DNA from: an uncultured Dysosmobacter sp.
Lineage (GTDB): Bacteria > Bacillota > Clostridia > Oscillospirales > Oscillospiraceae
NCBI RefSeq assembly: GCF_947631165.1
Contig: NZ_CANRKH010000018.1
Span: forward strand, 1 to 62,107
DNA length: 62,107 nt
Reading direction: 5' to 3'
Part shown: positions 1-9,390 of the stretch, piece by piece
How positions within the stretch are numbered: the first letter of the stretch is position 1
How the letters are laid out: every line of letters begins with the position of its first letter
Translations under genes and position numbers: made by a program
Notes under the pieces: model-generated
Told to the model about the DNA's origin: nothing
Databases searched by the model: none
Seen by the model: the letters and a program-made list of their open reading frames with translations, nothing else

Positions 1-219
1 GAACTTCCAGCCGTCTGCTACAAGCGTCGCAATTACTATATGGTAGATCACGCCGATTGCCTGCTGGCCGTGTATGATAATGACCGATCCATCCGTAGCG
101 GGACGGGAATGACGGTCAACTACGCCAAGAAAAAAGCCCGACCGATTATCTTGATCCACCTGGATACAGATGGAATTACTTTGGAAGGCGGAGCGAGTAA
201 CATCTTGTCACTGAAATAA
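1..219 (+). CDS. C-terminal part of a SLOG/DUF1273-like protein
   Basis: Frame 1 is open from the window edge and ends at a TAA at 217-219, leaving 72 residues of a protein whose start lies outside. The visible part has the pattern seen at the end of YpsA/DUF1273-type SLOG Rossmann proteins: a hydrophobic strand with VDHADCLLAVYD, then a turn with SGTGMTVNYAKKK, then a strand PIILIHLD. Such proteins are thought to bind nucleotide-type ligands and are frequent on mobile elements; the ligand is unknown. The assignment rests on this short C-terminal pattern only. Confidence 0.6.
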   Translation, partial: ELPAVCYKRRNYYMVDHADCLLAVYDNDRSIRSGTGMTVNYAKKKARPIILIHLDTDGITLEGGASNILSLK

Positions 220-352
220 AAGGACAGAGACATAAGATGCTATTAGGAGTATAAGATTACCTGTGTTTTGAAATATGCTGTGCAAGTTAGACAAAGAAGA
301 GGAGGATATTTTAGAAAAACAAGAAAACCTATATTGAAACCGCACAAAACCC

Positions 353-381
353 TTGACATTTAAAACGTTCCAAAATACAAT
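353..381 (+). promoter_or_regulatory. Promoter of the LacI-family regulator gene
   Basis: A perfect -35 hexamer TTGACA (353-358), a 17-bp spacer and a -10 TACAAT (376-381) precede the GTG start at 412. The operator-like palindrome at 359-374 fills the spacer, so binding there would block RNA polymerase; this suggests autorepression. Positions 220-352 hold no other recognisable feature. Confidence 0.8.
359..374. promoter_or_regulatory. Operator O1 (LacI-type)
   Basis: TTTAAAACGTTCCAAA is an imperfect palindrome centred on the CpG at 366/367. Its right half (CGTTCCAAA) matches the two operators at 1504 and 1564. The central CpG palindrome is characteristic of LacI/PurR-family sites. Confidence 0.75.
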
Positions 382-411
382 ACTTGTATCACAAGGAAAG
401 TAGGCTCTAGA

Positions 412-1446
412 GTGGTAACAATCGTTGATGTTGCGCGTTATGCGTCTGTATCTAAAAGTACCGTTTCGCTTGTTATCAATAACAGTCCTCTGGTAAAAGA
501 AGAGACGCGTCAAAAAGTGGAGGATGCCATAAAGACGCTTGGCTATGTTTGTAATAATAATGCTCGTGGCTTGCGCACAAAGGAAACCAAATGTCTTGGT
601 TTAATTATTGCGATTGAGAATAATATCGTTCAGACCTATGATTACAATTATGAAACTGGACTATACTCCTACAACATTACAAATGGGATTCCGGTTGGCC
701 TTGAAGGAACAGATTATGGCTTGATCACAGAGCGATATTGTCCAGCGGAGGCAAAAGGCGTGTTGCCTCAGGCCATTCATAATGGGCGTGTCGACGGCGT
801 TTTCTTGGTCGGCAATCTTTTTGAGCAGTCCTTTATCTCTGAAATAAAAATGCGCGGGCTTCCTGTTGTAGTTCTTGGCACTGATTTTGCACAGGTAGAT
901 TCCGTCAATGCAGACGTTATTCAAGGAACATATGTTGAGACAAAGCATCTTCTTGAAACAGGACATAAACGAATTGCATATATTAATTGTCCTCAGATTT
1001 ATAAATCCAGTGCAGACCGGTTGAAAGGTTTTCGAAAAGCGTGCGACGAATTTGCTGAAAGCGTAGAAAATCATTGGGAAGTATTCTGCCCGCAAAATAC
1101 AGGGGAGGGCGGCTACGAGGCAGTGAAGCAGCTTTGGGAATCCGGCATTCGGCCTGATGGCATTGCCACAGCGAATGAACCTATTGCACTAGGAGTTATG
1201 CGATATCTGTACGGGGAGAATATTCATATCCCAGATGATATTTCGTTGGTAAGTTATGAAGCTTCCATTCTTGGAGGCTATACGTCCCCAGCATTGACCA
1301 CGGTTAACATTCACAAGGAGCACATGGGCGAGATCGCAGCACAACTCCTGTTGAAACGGATTGAGAATCCAGAACGCCCGTATGAGACTAAGGTAGTTGC
1401 ACCGGACTTGGTAGTTCGGGATAGTGTAAAGAAGAGATTGCCTTAA
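412..1446 (+). CDS. LacI-family transcriptional regulator
   Basis: 344 residues from a GTG start with an upstream AGGAAAG. Residues 2-22 form the LacI helix-turn-helix (IVDVARYASVSKSTVSLVIN), followed by the hinge and a periplasmic-binding-protein-like ligand domain (about 60-340) ending in the typical GEIAAQLLLKRIENP region. It probably represses itself and the downstream oxidoreductase/ABC importer genes, judging from three shared palindromic sites (359, 1504, 1564). The inducer is unknown but should be the imported substrate or a metabolite of it. An imperfect inverted repeat (about 1447-1479) after the stop may end the transcript. Confidence 0.93.
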   Translation: MVTIVDVARYASVSKSTVSLVINNSPLVKEETRQKVEDAIKTLGYVCNNNARGLRTKETKCLGLIIAIENNIVQTYDYNYETGLYSYNITNGIPVGLEGTDYGLITERYCPAEAKGVLPQAIHNGRVDGVFLVGNLFEQSFISEIKMRGLPVVVLGTDFAQVDSVNADVIQGTYVETKHLLETGHKRIAYINCPQIYKSSADRLKGFRKACDEFAESVENHWEVFCPQNTGEGGYEAVKQLWESGIRPDGIATANEPIALGVMRYLYGENIHIPDDISLVSYEASILGGYTSPALTTVNIHKEHMGEIAAQLLLKRIENPERPYETKVVAPDLVVRDSVKKRLP

Positions 1447-1503
1447 ATTCCGCTTTTTATGCGGTGTAGAAAGCGGATTAAGGTATATCTTTTATAAATG
1501 ATT

Positions 1504-1515
1504 TGGAACGTTCCA
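1504..1515. promoter_or_regulatory. Operator O2 (perfect palindrome)
   Basis: TGGAACGTTCCA is a perfect 12-bp palindrome with the central CpG of LacI-family operators, 60 bp upstream of O3. Two sites in front of the operon could allow cooperative or looped repression. Confidence 0.8.
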
Positions 1516-1563
1516 GCTCTTGCAGCAACAAATGCTGAAAGGCTGAAAAAATTTTTAAGCAAA

Positions 1564-1579
1564 TTTGGAACGTTCTAAA
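1564..1579. promoter_or_regulatory. Operator O3
   Basis: TTTGGAACGTTCTAAA is palindromic except for one position and lies 24 bp before the ATG of the oxidoreductase gene. It shares the GGAACGTTC core with O2 and half of O1. No convincing -35/-10 pair could be fixed between 1447 and 1603. Confidence 0.75.
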
Positions 1580-1603
1580 CAAGAAAAGAAAGGAGAATTT
1601 AAT

Positions 1604-2920
1604 ATGGTTTACACAAAAGCTGTTGAAAAAACTGCACATTATGATGTACTAGTAGTTGGTGGCGGACCTGCTGGAGTATGTGCAGCGGCCTCAGCGGCTA
1701 GAGAAAAAGCCAAAACGCTTTTGGTAGAACGGTTTGGAATGCTGGGAGGCATGATGACGAGCGGACACGTCAGTCCTATTCTTGGCTCGGTAGGGGCTGG
1801 CACCATGAGTGATGAGATTGTAGCACTTCTTGCCAAAGCCCATCCAGGAAGTGTAGCGCCAGTCACGAGAAATGGGCGAGAAGCACAAGTTGACGTTGAA
1901 GAAGCAAAAACTGTTTTGCAAAATTTTGTGCATGAAAGCGGCGCAGAGATTTTTTTCCAGACAACTGTGATAGATGTTCTGAAACAGGGGAATAAGGTGT
2001 GTGGCGTGATCCTTACCACACCAACAGGCTTAATGGCAGTAGAGGCCGACTGTGTGATTGACGCTACAGGCGATGGTTATGTTGCGATGATAGCTGGCGC
2101 CAAATATGAAGTAGGGCGTGACGGTGATGGTTATTGCCAGCCTACAACATTGGAGTTCGTTATCGACGGTGTGGATGAAACGCAGGCTATTACCTGTTTT
2201 GGTGGAAGTGACCCGGTGTGTCTGCCTGATGGTACAAAATATTCAGAATTCTGCAAGCAGGCCAATCAAAGGGGGGAGTTGCCAGAGAATGTTACGATTG
2301 TCCGTTTACATAGGACTCATTATAGCGGGGAACGCAGCGTTAACGCTACGCAGTCCAATAGGCACGATACGCTATCCCTCCAAGGCATCTCCGATGCCCT
2401 ATTAGATTTGCGCAACCAGATTGACCAGGTAACTGCATTTTTACGAAAGAATATTCCAGGCTATGAAAATTGCAGAGTTAAATCTTCAGCAGATGTCCTT
2501 GGCCTGCGGGAAACCCGCAGAGTACTGGGATCTTATGTAATGAGTGACGCTGATGTGGAAAACGGCAATCACTTTGAAGATGTGGTTGTCCATAATGCAT
2601 GGTTTCTCATTGATATTCATAATCCCACTGGCGGCGGCCAGGCAGAAAAGCACTCGAAAATGGCAAAGGCATATGATATCCCCTACGGCTGCTTCGTTCC
2701 TAATGGTGTAGAAAATCTTTTGGTGACAGGCCGCTGTATTTCCGGTACACATCGCGCTCATGCGTCCTATCGTGTAATGGCTATCTGTATGGCAATGGGC
2801 GAGGCGGTCGGTATTGCTGCCGCGCTATGTTCAAAAAGTGGCACCACGCCACGGCTCCTGCCAGTAAAGGAGATTCAGAAAGTTCTCCAGGATCGAGGCA
2901 TTCAGTTGTTTGACGACTGA
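1604..2920 (+). CDS. FAD-dependent oxidoreductase (FAD_oxidored-like)
   Basis: The ATG at 1604 has an AGGAG at 1591-1595; an upstream in-frame TTG at 1565 lies inside operator O3 and lacks a ribosome site. The 438-residue protein opens with a dinucleotide-binding fold, VLVVGGGPAG at 15-24. It ends with the FAD-dependent-dehydrogenase signature NLLVTGRCISGTHRAHASYR followed by AMGEAVGIAAAL. No signal peptide is visible, so it should be cytoplasmic. Encoded with a carbohydrate importer and a short-chain dehydrogenase, it probably oxidises the imported compound or a derivative. The substrate cannot be read from sequence. Confidence 0.88.
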   Translation: MVYTKAVEKTAHYDVLVVGGGPAGVCAAASAAREKAKTLLVERFGMLGGMMTSGHVSPILGSVGAGTMSDEIVALLAKAHPGSVAPVTRNGREAQVDVEEAKTVLQNFVHESGAEIFFQTTVIDVLKQGNKVCGVILTTPTGLMAVEADCVIDATGDGYVAMIAGAKYEVGRDGDGYCQPTTLEFVIDGVDETQAITCFGGSDPVCLPDGTKYSEFCKQANQRGELPENVTIVRLHRTHYSGERSVNATQSNRHDTLSLQGISDALLDLRNQIDQVTAFLRKNIPGYENCRVKSSADVLGLRETRRVLGSYVMSDADVENGNHFEDVVVHNAWFLIDIHNPTGGGQAEKHSKMAKAYDIPYGCFVPNGVENLLVTGRCISGTHRAHASYRVMAICMAMGEAVGIAAALCSKSGTTPRLLPVKEIQKVLQDRGIQLFDD

Positions 2921-2986
2921 ATAACATCGGGATTCTCCCCTATGGGGCAAAATAATAAATTAAGTGAATGAAAGGAAGGCACACAC

Positions 2987-4399
2987 ATGAAACGAGCAGT
3001 ATCATTATTTTTATCCCTTGCAATGATTTTCAGTCTTGTCGCTTGTGGCAACAGCGATAAGGACAGCCAGCCCGTTACCCCTGACGAACAGTCCACCGGA
3101 GATCCTGTTCAGGCAGAAACTCCAACTGAACCCCGCTTTATCGAAGATGATACATCCATTTCAGGTACGGTTCGCTTCTGGGTCCCGTTTAAGGGCGAGC
3201 AGGGTATGGATGACCTAATTGCAGATTTCAACGATATCTATCCCAATATCACCGTTGAATTGACACCTTATAGCAACAATACAGACGGCAACATGGCGGT
3301 CAATACCTCTTTGATGGCAGGTGAGATCGATGTCCTCTGGAGTTTTGAACTGCATAATACCTTCAAGCGTTGGGAAAACGGGCTTTACATGGATCTGACT
3401 GACCTGTTGGCAGCGGACGGAATTGATGTAGCTGCCAACTGGGGCAGCGATGCATATAAATATGACGGAAAATACTACACCATTCCTGCCGGTGGCCGTT
3501 CCTTCTATGTGGCCATCAACAAAACTATGTGGGATGAGGCTGGTCTGGGTGAAATTCCAACCGCTTGGACTTGGGATGAGTATTTGGCTGCCTGTGAAGC
3601 TATGACCAAGAAAGATGCCGCAGGAAATACCGTGGTTTACGGCGGATCTGAGTATCAGGCTATTAACTCTGTTATGAATACCATGTATCAGGTCTATGGC
3701 AAAAATGCCATGTATCACGAGGATGGCACATCCAGCTTCGATGATCCCGTTATCCAGAAAGCACTTGCCCGTGAGATTCAGGCTGAGAATGTGGATAAGA
3801 TCTGGTTCCCCCTGTCTACCTACCGCAGTGATAACCTCCAGGCACAGACCACATATCTAAACGGCCAGACAGCTTCAACCCTGAACACCAATCTTGTCCG
3901 TTTTATTCGAGACACGGAGACTTATCCTGTTGATTTTGTAACTACTTTTGCACCTTTCCCCACTGAAGAAGCAGGTCAGGACAATTATATGGAAGGTATT
4001 TCTATCTTCTCACATCTGGGTATTGCTACAAATCACGCCGCCGAAAACTTTGATGCAATTTATGCGTTCTTGAAATTTGCTGCCACAGATGGCGCCAAGT
4101 ACCTTGCTATGGCTGGACATATGCCCACTTGGACCGGCACAGATGTCAACGATATCGTTGCTTTGATGTTTGGCAGCGCTGAAGAGGCGGCCAAGCTAAT
4201 TGACGTAGACGCCTACAATCGCGTTGTCTGTAATTTTAGCGGTAAGTCCTATATTGATACTGAACTGACTGCTTACAGCGAAGTCAACAGCTTGATGCAG
4301 GAATATGTTATGTATGCCCACAATGGCGAAATGAGTGCTGAAGAAGCTCTTGCAGAATTAACCGAGGAAGCAGATGCTGCGATTGCGGCTGCCAAGTAA
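2987..4399 (+). CDS. Sugar ABC transporter substrate-binding lipoprotein
   Basis: 470 residues with a lipoprotein signal peptide: LVAC lipobox, cysteine at residue 20, then an acidic Ser/Thr-rich linker. The body matches family-1 extracellular sugar-binding proteins (GTVRFWVPF..., later EDFDAIYAFLKF-type elements). It captures the substrate outside the cell for the permeases encoded next. Start ATG 2987 has GAAAGGA upstream. A 9-bp stem (4435-4471) after the gene may raise its expression over the permeases. The exact sugar is not deducible. Confidence 0.93.
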   Translation: MKRAVSLFLSLAMIFSLVACGNSDKDSQPVTPDEQSTGDPVQAETPTEPRFIEDDTSISGTVRFWVPFKGEQGMDDLIADFNDIYPNITVELTPYSNNTDGNMAVNTSLMAGEIDVLWSFELHNTFKRWENGLYMDLTDLLAADGIDVAANWGSDAYKYDGKYYTIPAGGRSFYVAINKTMWDEAGLGEIPTAWTWDEYLAACEAMTKKDAAGNTVVYGGSEYQAINSVMNTMYQVYGKNAMYHEDGTSSFDDPVIQKALAREIQAENVDKIWFPLSTYRSDNLQAQTTYLNGQTASTLNTNLVRFIRDTETYPVDFVTTFAPFPTEEAGQDNYMEGISIFSHLGIATNHAAENFDAIYAFLKFAATDGAKYLAMAGHMPTWTGTDVNDIVALMFGSAEEAAKLIDVDAYNRVVCNFSGKSYIDTELTAYSEVNSLMQEYVMYAHNGEMSAEEALAELTEEADAAIAAAK

Positions 4400-4434
4400 T
4401 TGCTGGCACGCTATCCAATGACTTTGACCAGAAT

Positions 4435-4471
4435 GGGATGCCGTCGATACGGAAGATACCGGCGGCATCCC
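4435..4471 (+). other. Intercistronic hairpin
   Basis: GGGATGCCG (4435-4443) pairs perfectly with CGGCATCCC (4463-4471) across a 19-nt loop, with no following T run. Hairpins between a binding-protein gene and its permease genes commonly stabilise or attenuate the mRNA. Confidence 0.6.
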
Positions 4472-4485
4472 CACGGGGTATCATT

Positions 4486-5370
4486 ATGAAAAGAAAACAT
4501 AGAGATGATATAACAGCTTATTCTTTCTTGGCTCCGACAATCATTATATTTGTAACACTCATGGTTGTCCCTATTCTCTTCTCTGCATTTCTCTCCTTTA
4601 CAGAGTGGAATTTTCTTTCTGGAATCAGCGGAATAAAGTGGGTCGGATTTGGAAATTTCAAAAAAATGTTTGGGGACAGCACTTTTCGCTATGCAGTTAA
4701 GAACACTTTCATTTACACATTTACAACTGTTCCAGTTTCTATTGGCATTGCGCTGATTCTTGCATATCTCCTTAACGAGAAAGTATATGGTAAAAAAGTT
4801 TTGAGACTGTGCTTTTTCATCCCCTATATTTCTAATGCCGTTGCTTTGGCTGCAGTCTTCAAGGTAATTTTCCGCGAAAATGGCCCCATTAACATGTTTT
4901 GCCAAAATGTACTAAAGATGGAGGAACTGCCTCGCTGGTTTGCAGATTCAAATTTAAATAAAATTCCAATTATTGTATTTCTGATTTGGACATCTATTGG
5001 TTATGAATTGATTATTTACCTAGCGGCTATTCAGAATATTTCTCCATCTTTATATGAGGCTGCGGAGCTCGACGGTGCTACAGGCCTTACAAAGTTTGTA
5101 AAAATCACGATTCCACTGATTTCCCCCACTACCTTCTATCTTGTAATTGTTCGCCTGATTACTACCTTTAAGCTGTTTTCTGCTGTCAATGTAATGACAT
5201 TTGGCACACCTGCAAGAGCAAATACAACCATTGTGACACGAATTTATGAAGAGGCTTTCAACAATTACAAATTTGGCTATGCCAGTGCGCAGGCATGGGT
5301 GTTAGTGGTCATCATCCTCATTATTACGCTGATCCAGTTCTGGGGCCAAAAAAAGTGGGTCCATTATTGA
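4486..5370 (+). CDS. Carbohydrate ABC transporter permease (MalF/UgpA type)
   Basis: 294 residues with about six membrane segments, beginning MKRKHRDDITAYSFLAPTII. The cytoplasmic EAA loop that contacts the ATPase is visible as YEAAELDGATGLTKFVKITI. ATG 4486 is preferred over the in-frame ATG 4438, which sits inside the hairpin and would add an unrelated N-terminus, although the ribosome site is weak. Forms the membrane channel with the next gene. Confidence 0.92.
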   Translation: MKRKHRDDITAYSFLAPTIIIFVTLMVVPILFSAFLSFTEWNFLSGISGIKWVGFGNFKKMFGDSTFRYAVKNTFIYTFTTVPVSIGIALILAYLLNEKVYGKKVLRLCFFIPYISNAVALAAVFKVIFRENGPINMFCQNVLKMEELPRWFADSNLNKIPIIVFLIWTSIGYELIIYLAAIQNISPSLYEAAELDGATGLTKFVKITIPLISPTTFYLVIVRLITTFKLFSAVNVMTFGTPARANTTIVTRIYEEAFNNYKFGYASAQAWVLVVIILIITLIQFWGQKKWVHY

Positions 5371-5392
5371 TCAATGAGGGGAGGGCTATAAA

Positions 5393-6223
5393 ATGAGACA
5401 GCGAAGAGCTCAAAAAATACTGACAACCATAATTGTTGCCTGTATTGGTTTTTTGTTTTTACTACCGTTGTTGTGGATGATTTCCGGCTCACTGAAAACA
5501 CCACTGACAATTTTTGATTATCCTATTGAATGGATTCCGAATCCTATGCACTGGGAAAACTATGTGGAAGTTTGGACCAGTGAACTGCTGCCGTTTTGGC
5601 GCTTATATGGCAATTCAACTTTTATTGTGGTGTTCAGCCTTTTGGGACAACTTCTTTTCGCCTCGTTGGCAGCTTATGCGTTTGCCATTTTGGACTTCAA
5701 GGGAAAAAATATACTCTTTATGTTCTTTGTCGCGACAATGATGATTCCTACACAGGCTACGATTATTCCGCGCTTTATGTTCTTTAAAACGATTGGGCTT
5801 TACAACAATCTCTGGGCTATTATTTTGCCAACATGGTTCAACGCTACTGCGATTTTTATGCTTCGGCAATTCTACTTGGGCCTGCCCGGAAGCCTTGTGG
5901 AGTCGGCGCGGATTGACGGTGCGAGCCACTTCCGTATTTGGGCACAGATTACAATGCCACTGACCAAGCCGGCAATGGTATCACTTGCGATTCTCGGATT
6001 TATTTCTTCGTGGAATGAATATCTTTCTCCGCTGATTTTCCTGATTGACGAAAAACTCTACACGATCACTCAGGGAATTCGTTTTTACTTTGCTGATGAG
6101 GCACAGGAGTTCAATATCACAATGGCTGCGGCTACCAGCGCAGTTATTCCGATTTTGATTATTTTCTTCTTTTGCCAGAAGTATTTTATTCAGGGAATTG
6201 CTACGTCAGGAATGAAGGAGTAA
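5393..6223 (+). CDS. Carbohydrate ABC transporter permease (MalG/UgpE type)
   Basis: 276 residues, six predicted membrane helices and the EAA loop VESARIDGASHFRIWAQITM. GGGGAGGG sits just upstream of ATG 5393. It partners the preceding permease; the likely ATPase is the UgpC-like protein encoded at 10559, four genes downstream. Confidence 0.92.
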   Translation: MRQRRAQKILTTIIVACIGFLFLLPLLWMISGSLKTPLTIFDYPIEWIPNPMHWENYVEVWTSELLPFWRLYGNSTFIVVFSLLGQLLFASLAAYAFAILDFKGKNILFMFFVATMMIPTQATIIPRFMFFKTIGLYNNLWAIILPTWFNATAIFMLRQFYLGLPGSLVESARIDGASHFRIWAQITMPLTKPAMVSLAILGFISSWNEYLSPLIFLIDEKLYTITQGIRFYFADEAQEFNITMAAATSAVIPILIIFFFCQKYFIQGIATSGMKE

Positions 6224-6228
6224 CTGCC

Positions 6229-6852
6229 ATGTTCCGCTATAATCCCGACAACTTCATTATGGTGTTATTATCCAAGGCCGGATCTATTATGCTCACAGAA
6301 TTGATGTGGGCTGTCTTATGTATGCCAGTCATTACGATTGGAGCGTCTACTACGGCTATGTGTACGATTATGTGGCGCATTAAGAGAAAGGAAGACGTTT
6401 GTATTATAAGGGAGTTTTGGGCTGTATTCCGGCGTGAGTGGCGTGATGCGACCCGGGCTTGGCTCATCTTCTTAGCACTTGGCATTGTTCTTTTGCTGGA
6501 CATATTTGCATGCTTCCAAATGCATGGTTCTGCCTTTATCGTTACATTTATGAAATGGTCTACGATTCTGTTTGGTCTTTTGTACATCATGGTATTTCAT
6601 TGGTTATTTGCAGGGATTGCCAAGTACAAGGCCACAACAAAGGAAGCAATATGCAACGCATTTTTTTGGGTGGCTGTAAACTGGAAGCAGACGCTGCTGA
6701 TGACTTGCCTTACTATATCTAACGTGATCGCAATTGCCCTTTTGGAATGGATTGCTGTCCCACTAATCGGATTTAATTCATATCTACAAAATTCTATGAT
6801 TGATAAGATTTACTGTGTTTCGAAAAAGGAGAAGGTTGTTGAGGGAATATAA
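6229..6852 (+). CDS. DUF624/YesL-like membrane protein
   Basis: 207 residues from ATG 6229, with GAAGGAG at 6214-6220 overlapping the end of the permease gene. The N-terminus (MFRYNPDNFIMVLLSKAGSI) and the pattern of five or so hydrophobic helices fit the YesL/DUF624 family, often found beside carbohydrate ABC importers in Firmicutes. Its role is unknown; an accessory to transport or sensing is an inference from neighbourhood. Confidence 0.8.
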   Translation: MFRYNPDNFIMVLLSKAGSIMLTELMWAVLCMPVITIGASTTAMCTIMWRIKRKEDVCIIREFWAVFRREWRDATRAWLIFLALGIVLLLDIFACFQMHGSAFIVTFMKWSTILFGLLYIMVFHWLFAGIAKYKATTKEAICNAFFWVAVNWKQTLLMTCLTISNVIAIALLEWIAVPLIGFNSYLQNSMIDKIYCVSKKEKVVEGI

Positions 6853-6879
6853 GAGCCAATCTGATATGGAGGTTTGGAT

Positions 6880-8520
6880 ATGACAGAGATTATTAAAAGA
6901 TACGCGAAAAGAATTGCAGGAATCTGTATAGCAGCAATCATGATTATGCAGATTGGAAATGTAGTTGTTATATCTGCAAGTGCAGAAGATAGCTCTGCCA
7001 TTACATTGATGTCCATAGAGAAAAATGGTGCGAAAACCTATACGATTTCTGATGTAGATGAAACGCCGCTAACTCTGATGGCAAACAGTTCTTCCCACAT
7101 AATTGGTGGTAAATCATACACGGCGACATCAATGCAGGGAATGAATGTCGGTACATCATATGTTTATGCTGCGAAGATCGAAACGACTACAAAGAGCAGC
7201 GGAGCAGGTACGGATGGCGATGAGGTCATGGCCTGTATCTGGCAGACCAATCTGAAAACAAAGGAAAAAAAGAACTGTGTTTTTAAAAACGAGGGAGAAA
7301 CAACGTATGTTAACTACTCGACGGATATTGGTCATGTAAATGATCTTTTAATCAGAAAGTATACTGTTGGTGGTGATGCAGAAGCTACAAACAACTTGTT
7401 TGCTTGCACATTGAATGTTTCAAGAGGAGTAACCCGGCTGAAATATGTTGGAGAAGACAGTTCTGGCAAGGCAAAGTTTGACTTTGGCGGTTGCTACAGA
7501 ATGGTGGATACGAGTGGACGTGCTTTCGCTCCTGGTGCTATGCGATACATTGGTGCTCAAACTGTAGACAATATTCCTTACAACTACTTTATTTGTAAGG
7601 AAAATATGGATTTTTATGTGTGCAGAATTGCCTACTCTGATCTTGGCGGCACAAAACAAGCGGCAAATCAAATTGTTTGTTATCATCTATTCACAATTGA
7701 CACGATGAATGCCGTGTTCGCGGATACGGATGGTAAAGGCACAGAGGGAACAATAGCTCAATTGCAGAATTGGTCGAACCAAGGCTTTTATTATAATGGC
7801 ACGGAAAAATCAATATATGTTCCACTATTTAACCCAGATAATGTTAACCAAAGTGTGATTTTAGTATATGATATTTCTCCCTATGTATCGGTAAATAATT
7901 TAAGTGCACAGATTGCTGATGGGGCAAATTACACAGCGTTGCTGTTTCCATCCATGCTGACATTCAATGTGATTGGACCGCAAAAGTTTGAGATTGAGTC
8001 GGTTGGATTTGCGACGGGATCAGCAGAATCAGAGTCTCCATTGTATTTTAATACCAACAGTGTTACCTCGAAAGAGGGCATTTGGAGCTTCAAATATAAA
8101 TGTGACAGTGAGAGTGCCTACATTAAAAAATCTGTCCTTGTAAATGATGATCAAAGTACTAAGGTTTATTATTCCGTTCGCTATGAGCCAAATGGGGGGA
8201 GACAAGATACAAGTGTTTATTATAAGTGCTTTATGACACCCACAAATCATGTGAGAGGAATTTCTGCACAATTACGTAAAAATACATTCGTTAAAGAGGG
8301 ATACACCTTTATTGGGTGGTATCTATCCCGGAAGTCTGACGGAAAGTGTCTCTATCAAATTACAGAGAATGGTAAGAGCACAGTGGCTTGGTATGTAAAT
8401 GGCTCTCAGCCCAATGGAGCGCAGCTCGCTTTGTATAAGGACTGCAAGAAAGTTCAACAGTTGACATCAATGCAGGGAGATATCATTACATGTACAGCAC
8501 AATGGCAACCGTCTAAATAG
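6880..8520 (+). CDS. Secreted protein with C-terminal Listeria-Bacteroides (InlB-type) repeat
   Basis: 546 residues from ATG 6880 (GGAGG at 6868-6872; a nearby TTG at 6874 lacks spacing). A signal peptide runs to about residue 35, cleaved near ISASAEDSS. The central 350 residues are rich in short beta strands and Tyr/Asn/Thr, with no recognised domain. The end shows an InlB B-repeat-like unit: VRYEPNGG, then LRKNTFVKEGYTFIGWYLS, finishing TCTAQW. These repeats often mediate surface adhesion or carbohydrate contact. No sortase motif or lipobox is seen. In this operon it may hold or process the polymer or glycoside that feeds the importer, which is inference. Confidence 0.75.
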   Translation: MTEIIKRYAKRIAGICIAAIMIMQIGNVVVISASAEDSSAITLMSIEKNGAKTYTISDVDETPLTLMANSSSHIIGGKSYTATSMQGMNVGTSYVYAAKIETTTKSSGAGTDGDEVMACIWQTNLKTKEKKNCVFKNEGETTYVNYSTDIGHVNDLLIRKYTVGGDAEATNNLFACTLNVSRGVTRLKYVGEDSSGKAKFDFGGCYRMVDTSGRAFAPGAMRYIGAQTVDNIPYNYFICKENMDFYVCRIAYSDLGGTKQAANQIVCYHLFTIDTMNAVFADTDGKGTEGTIAQLQNWSNQGFYYNGTEKSIYVPLFNPDNVNQSVILVYDISPYVSVNNLSAQIADGANYTALLFPSMLTFNVIGPQKFEIESVGFATGSAESESPLYFNTNSVTSKEGIWSFKYKCDSESAYIKKSVLVNDDQSTKVYYSVRYEPNGGRQDTSVYYKCFMTPTNHVRGISAQLRKNTFVKEGYTFIGWYLSRKSDGKCLYQITENGKSTVAWYVNGSQPNGAQLALYKDCKKVQQLTSMQGDIITCTAQWQPSK

Positions 8521-8580
8521 AAAATTTGAATATTTTAAACTTGTAGAAGATTTTGAACGAAACTAAATGGAGAAATACAT

Positions 8581-9387
8581 ATGGATACATCTTGGCTGAA
8601 TTTAGAAGGGAAAACAATTGTTGTTACTGGCGGCGCATCCGGTATTGGGCGTGCTGTTGTGGAAGAGTTATTGCGCGATGGTGCAAATGTGGTGGTCTGC
8701 GATATAAGTCCCAATCCTCCGGCTTTTAAAGCAGAAGATGGACAATTCATGTACATTGTTACTGACGTTACTTCTGCGGACAGTGTCAATGCTATGGTTG
8801 AGCATGCTGCAAATACTTATGGCCGTATTGATGCAATTGTAAACAATGCCGGCATCAATATCCCCCGTTTGTTGGTAGATGAGGGACATCGGTATGAGTT
8901 GGATGAAGCGGTATGGGAAAAGGTGATGAATGTAAATCTGAAAGGTGTGTTTTTGTGTGCACAGGCGGCTGGACGTATAATGGTACGGCAGGGCGGCGGT
9001 GTAATCATCAACATGTCCTCAGAATCTGGTCTGGAAGGTAGTGAGGGGCAAAGTGTGTATGCCGCCACAAAAAATGCAGTTAACTCCCTGACAAGAAGCT
9101 GGGCTAAGGAATTGGGGAAAAAAGGCATACGTGTAATCGGCATAGCGCCGGGCATTTTGGAGGCCACAGGGCTGCGAACTTTAAGCTATGAAACCGCTCT
9201 TGCCTATACCAGAGGCATCACTGTTGAAGAACTGCGTGCTGGTTATGCCAAAAATTCCACTATACCGCTGGGGCGCAGCGGAAAATTGAGCGAGGTCGCA
9301 AATGTCGTGGCGTTCCTTTGTTCTGATCGTGCAAGTTACATTCACGGTATAACGATCAACGTAGCAGGAGGGAAAACAAGGGGTTAA
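8581..9387 (+). CDS. Short-chain dehydrogenase/reductase (SDR)
   Basis: 268 residues with a complete classical SDR set: the nucleotide-binding TGGASGIG at 16-23, NNAG, the serine in IINMSSESG and YAATK (YxxxK). It resembles sorbitol-6-phosphate 2-dehydrogenase/SorD-like and gluconate 5-dehydrogenase-like enzymes in overall form, but the substrate is not fixed. It would act with the FAD oxidoreductase at 1604 on the imported compound using NAD(P)H. Only 3 bp separate it from the next gene. Confidence 0.9.
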   Translation: MDTSWLNLEGKTIVVTGGASGIGRAVVEELLRDGANVVVCDISPNPPAFKAEDGQFMYIVTDVTSADSVNAMVEHAANTYGRIDAIVNNAGINIPRLLVDEGHRYELDEAVWEKVMNVNLKGVFLCAQAAGRIMVRQGGGVIINMSSESGLEGSEGQSVYAATKNAVNSLTRSWAKELGKKGIRVIGIAPGILEATGLRTLSYETALAYTRGITVEELRAGYAKNSTIPLGRSGKLSEVANVVAFLCSDRASYIHGITINVAGGKTRG

Positions 9388-9390
9388 TTT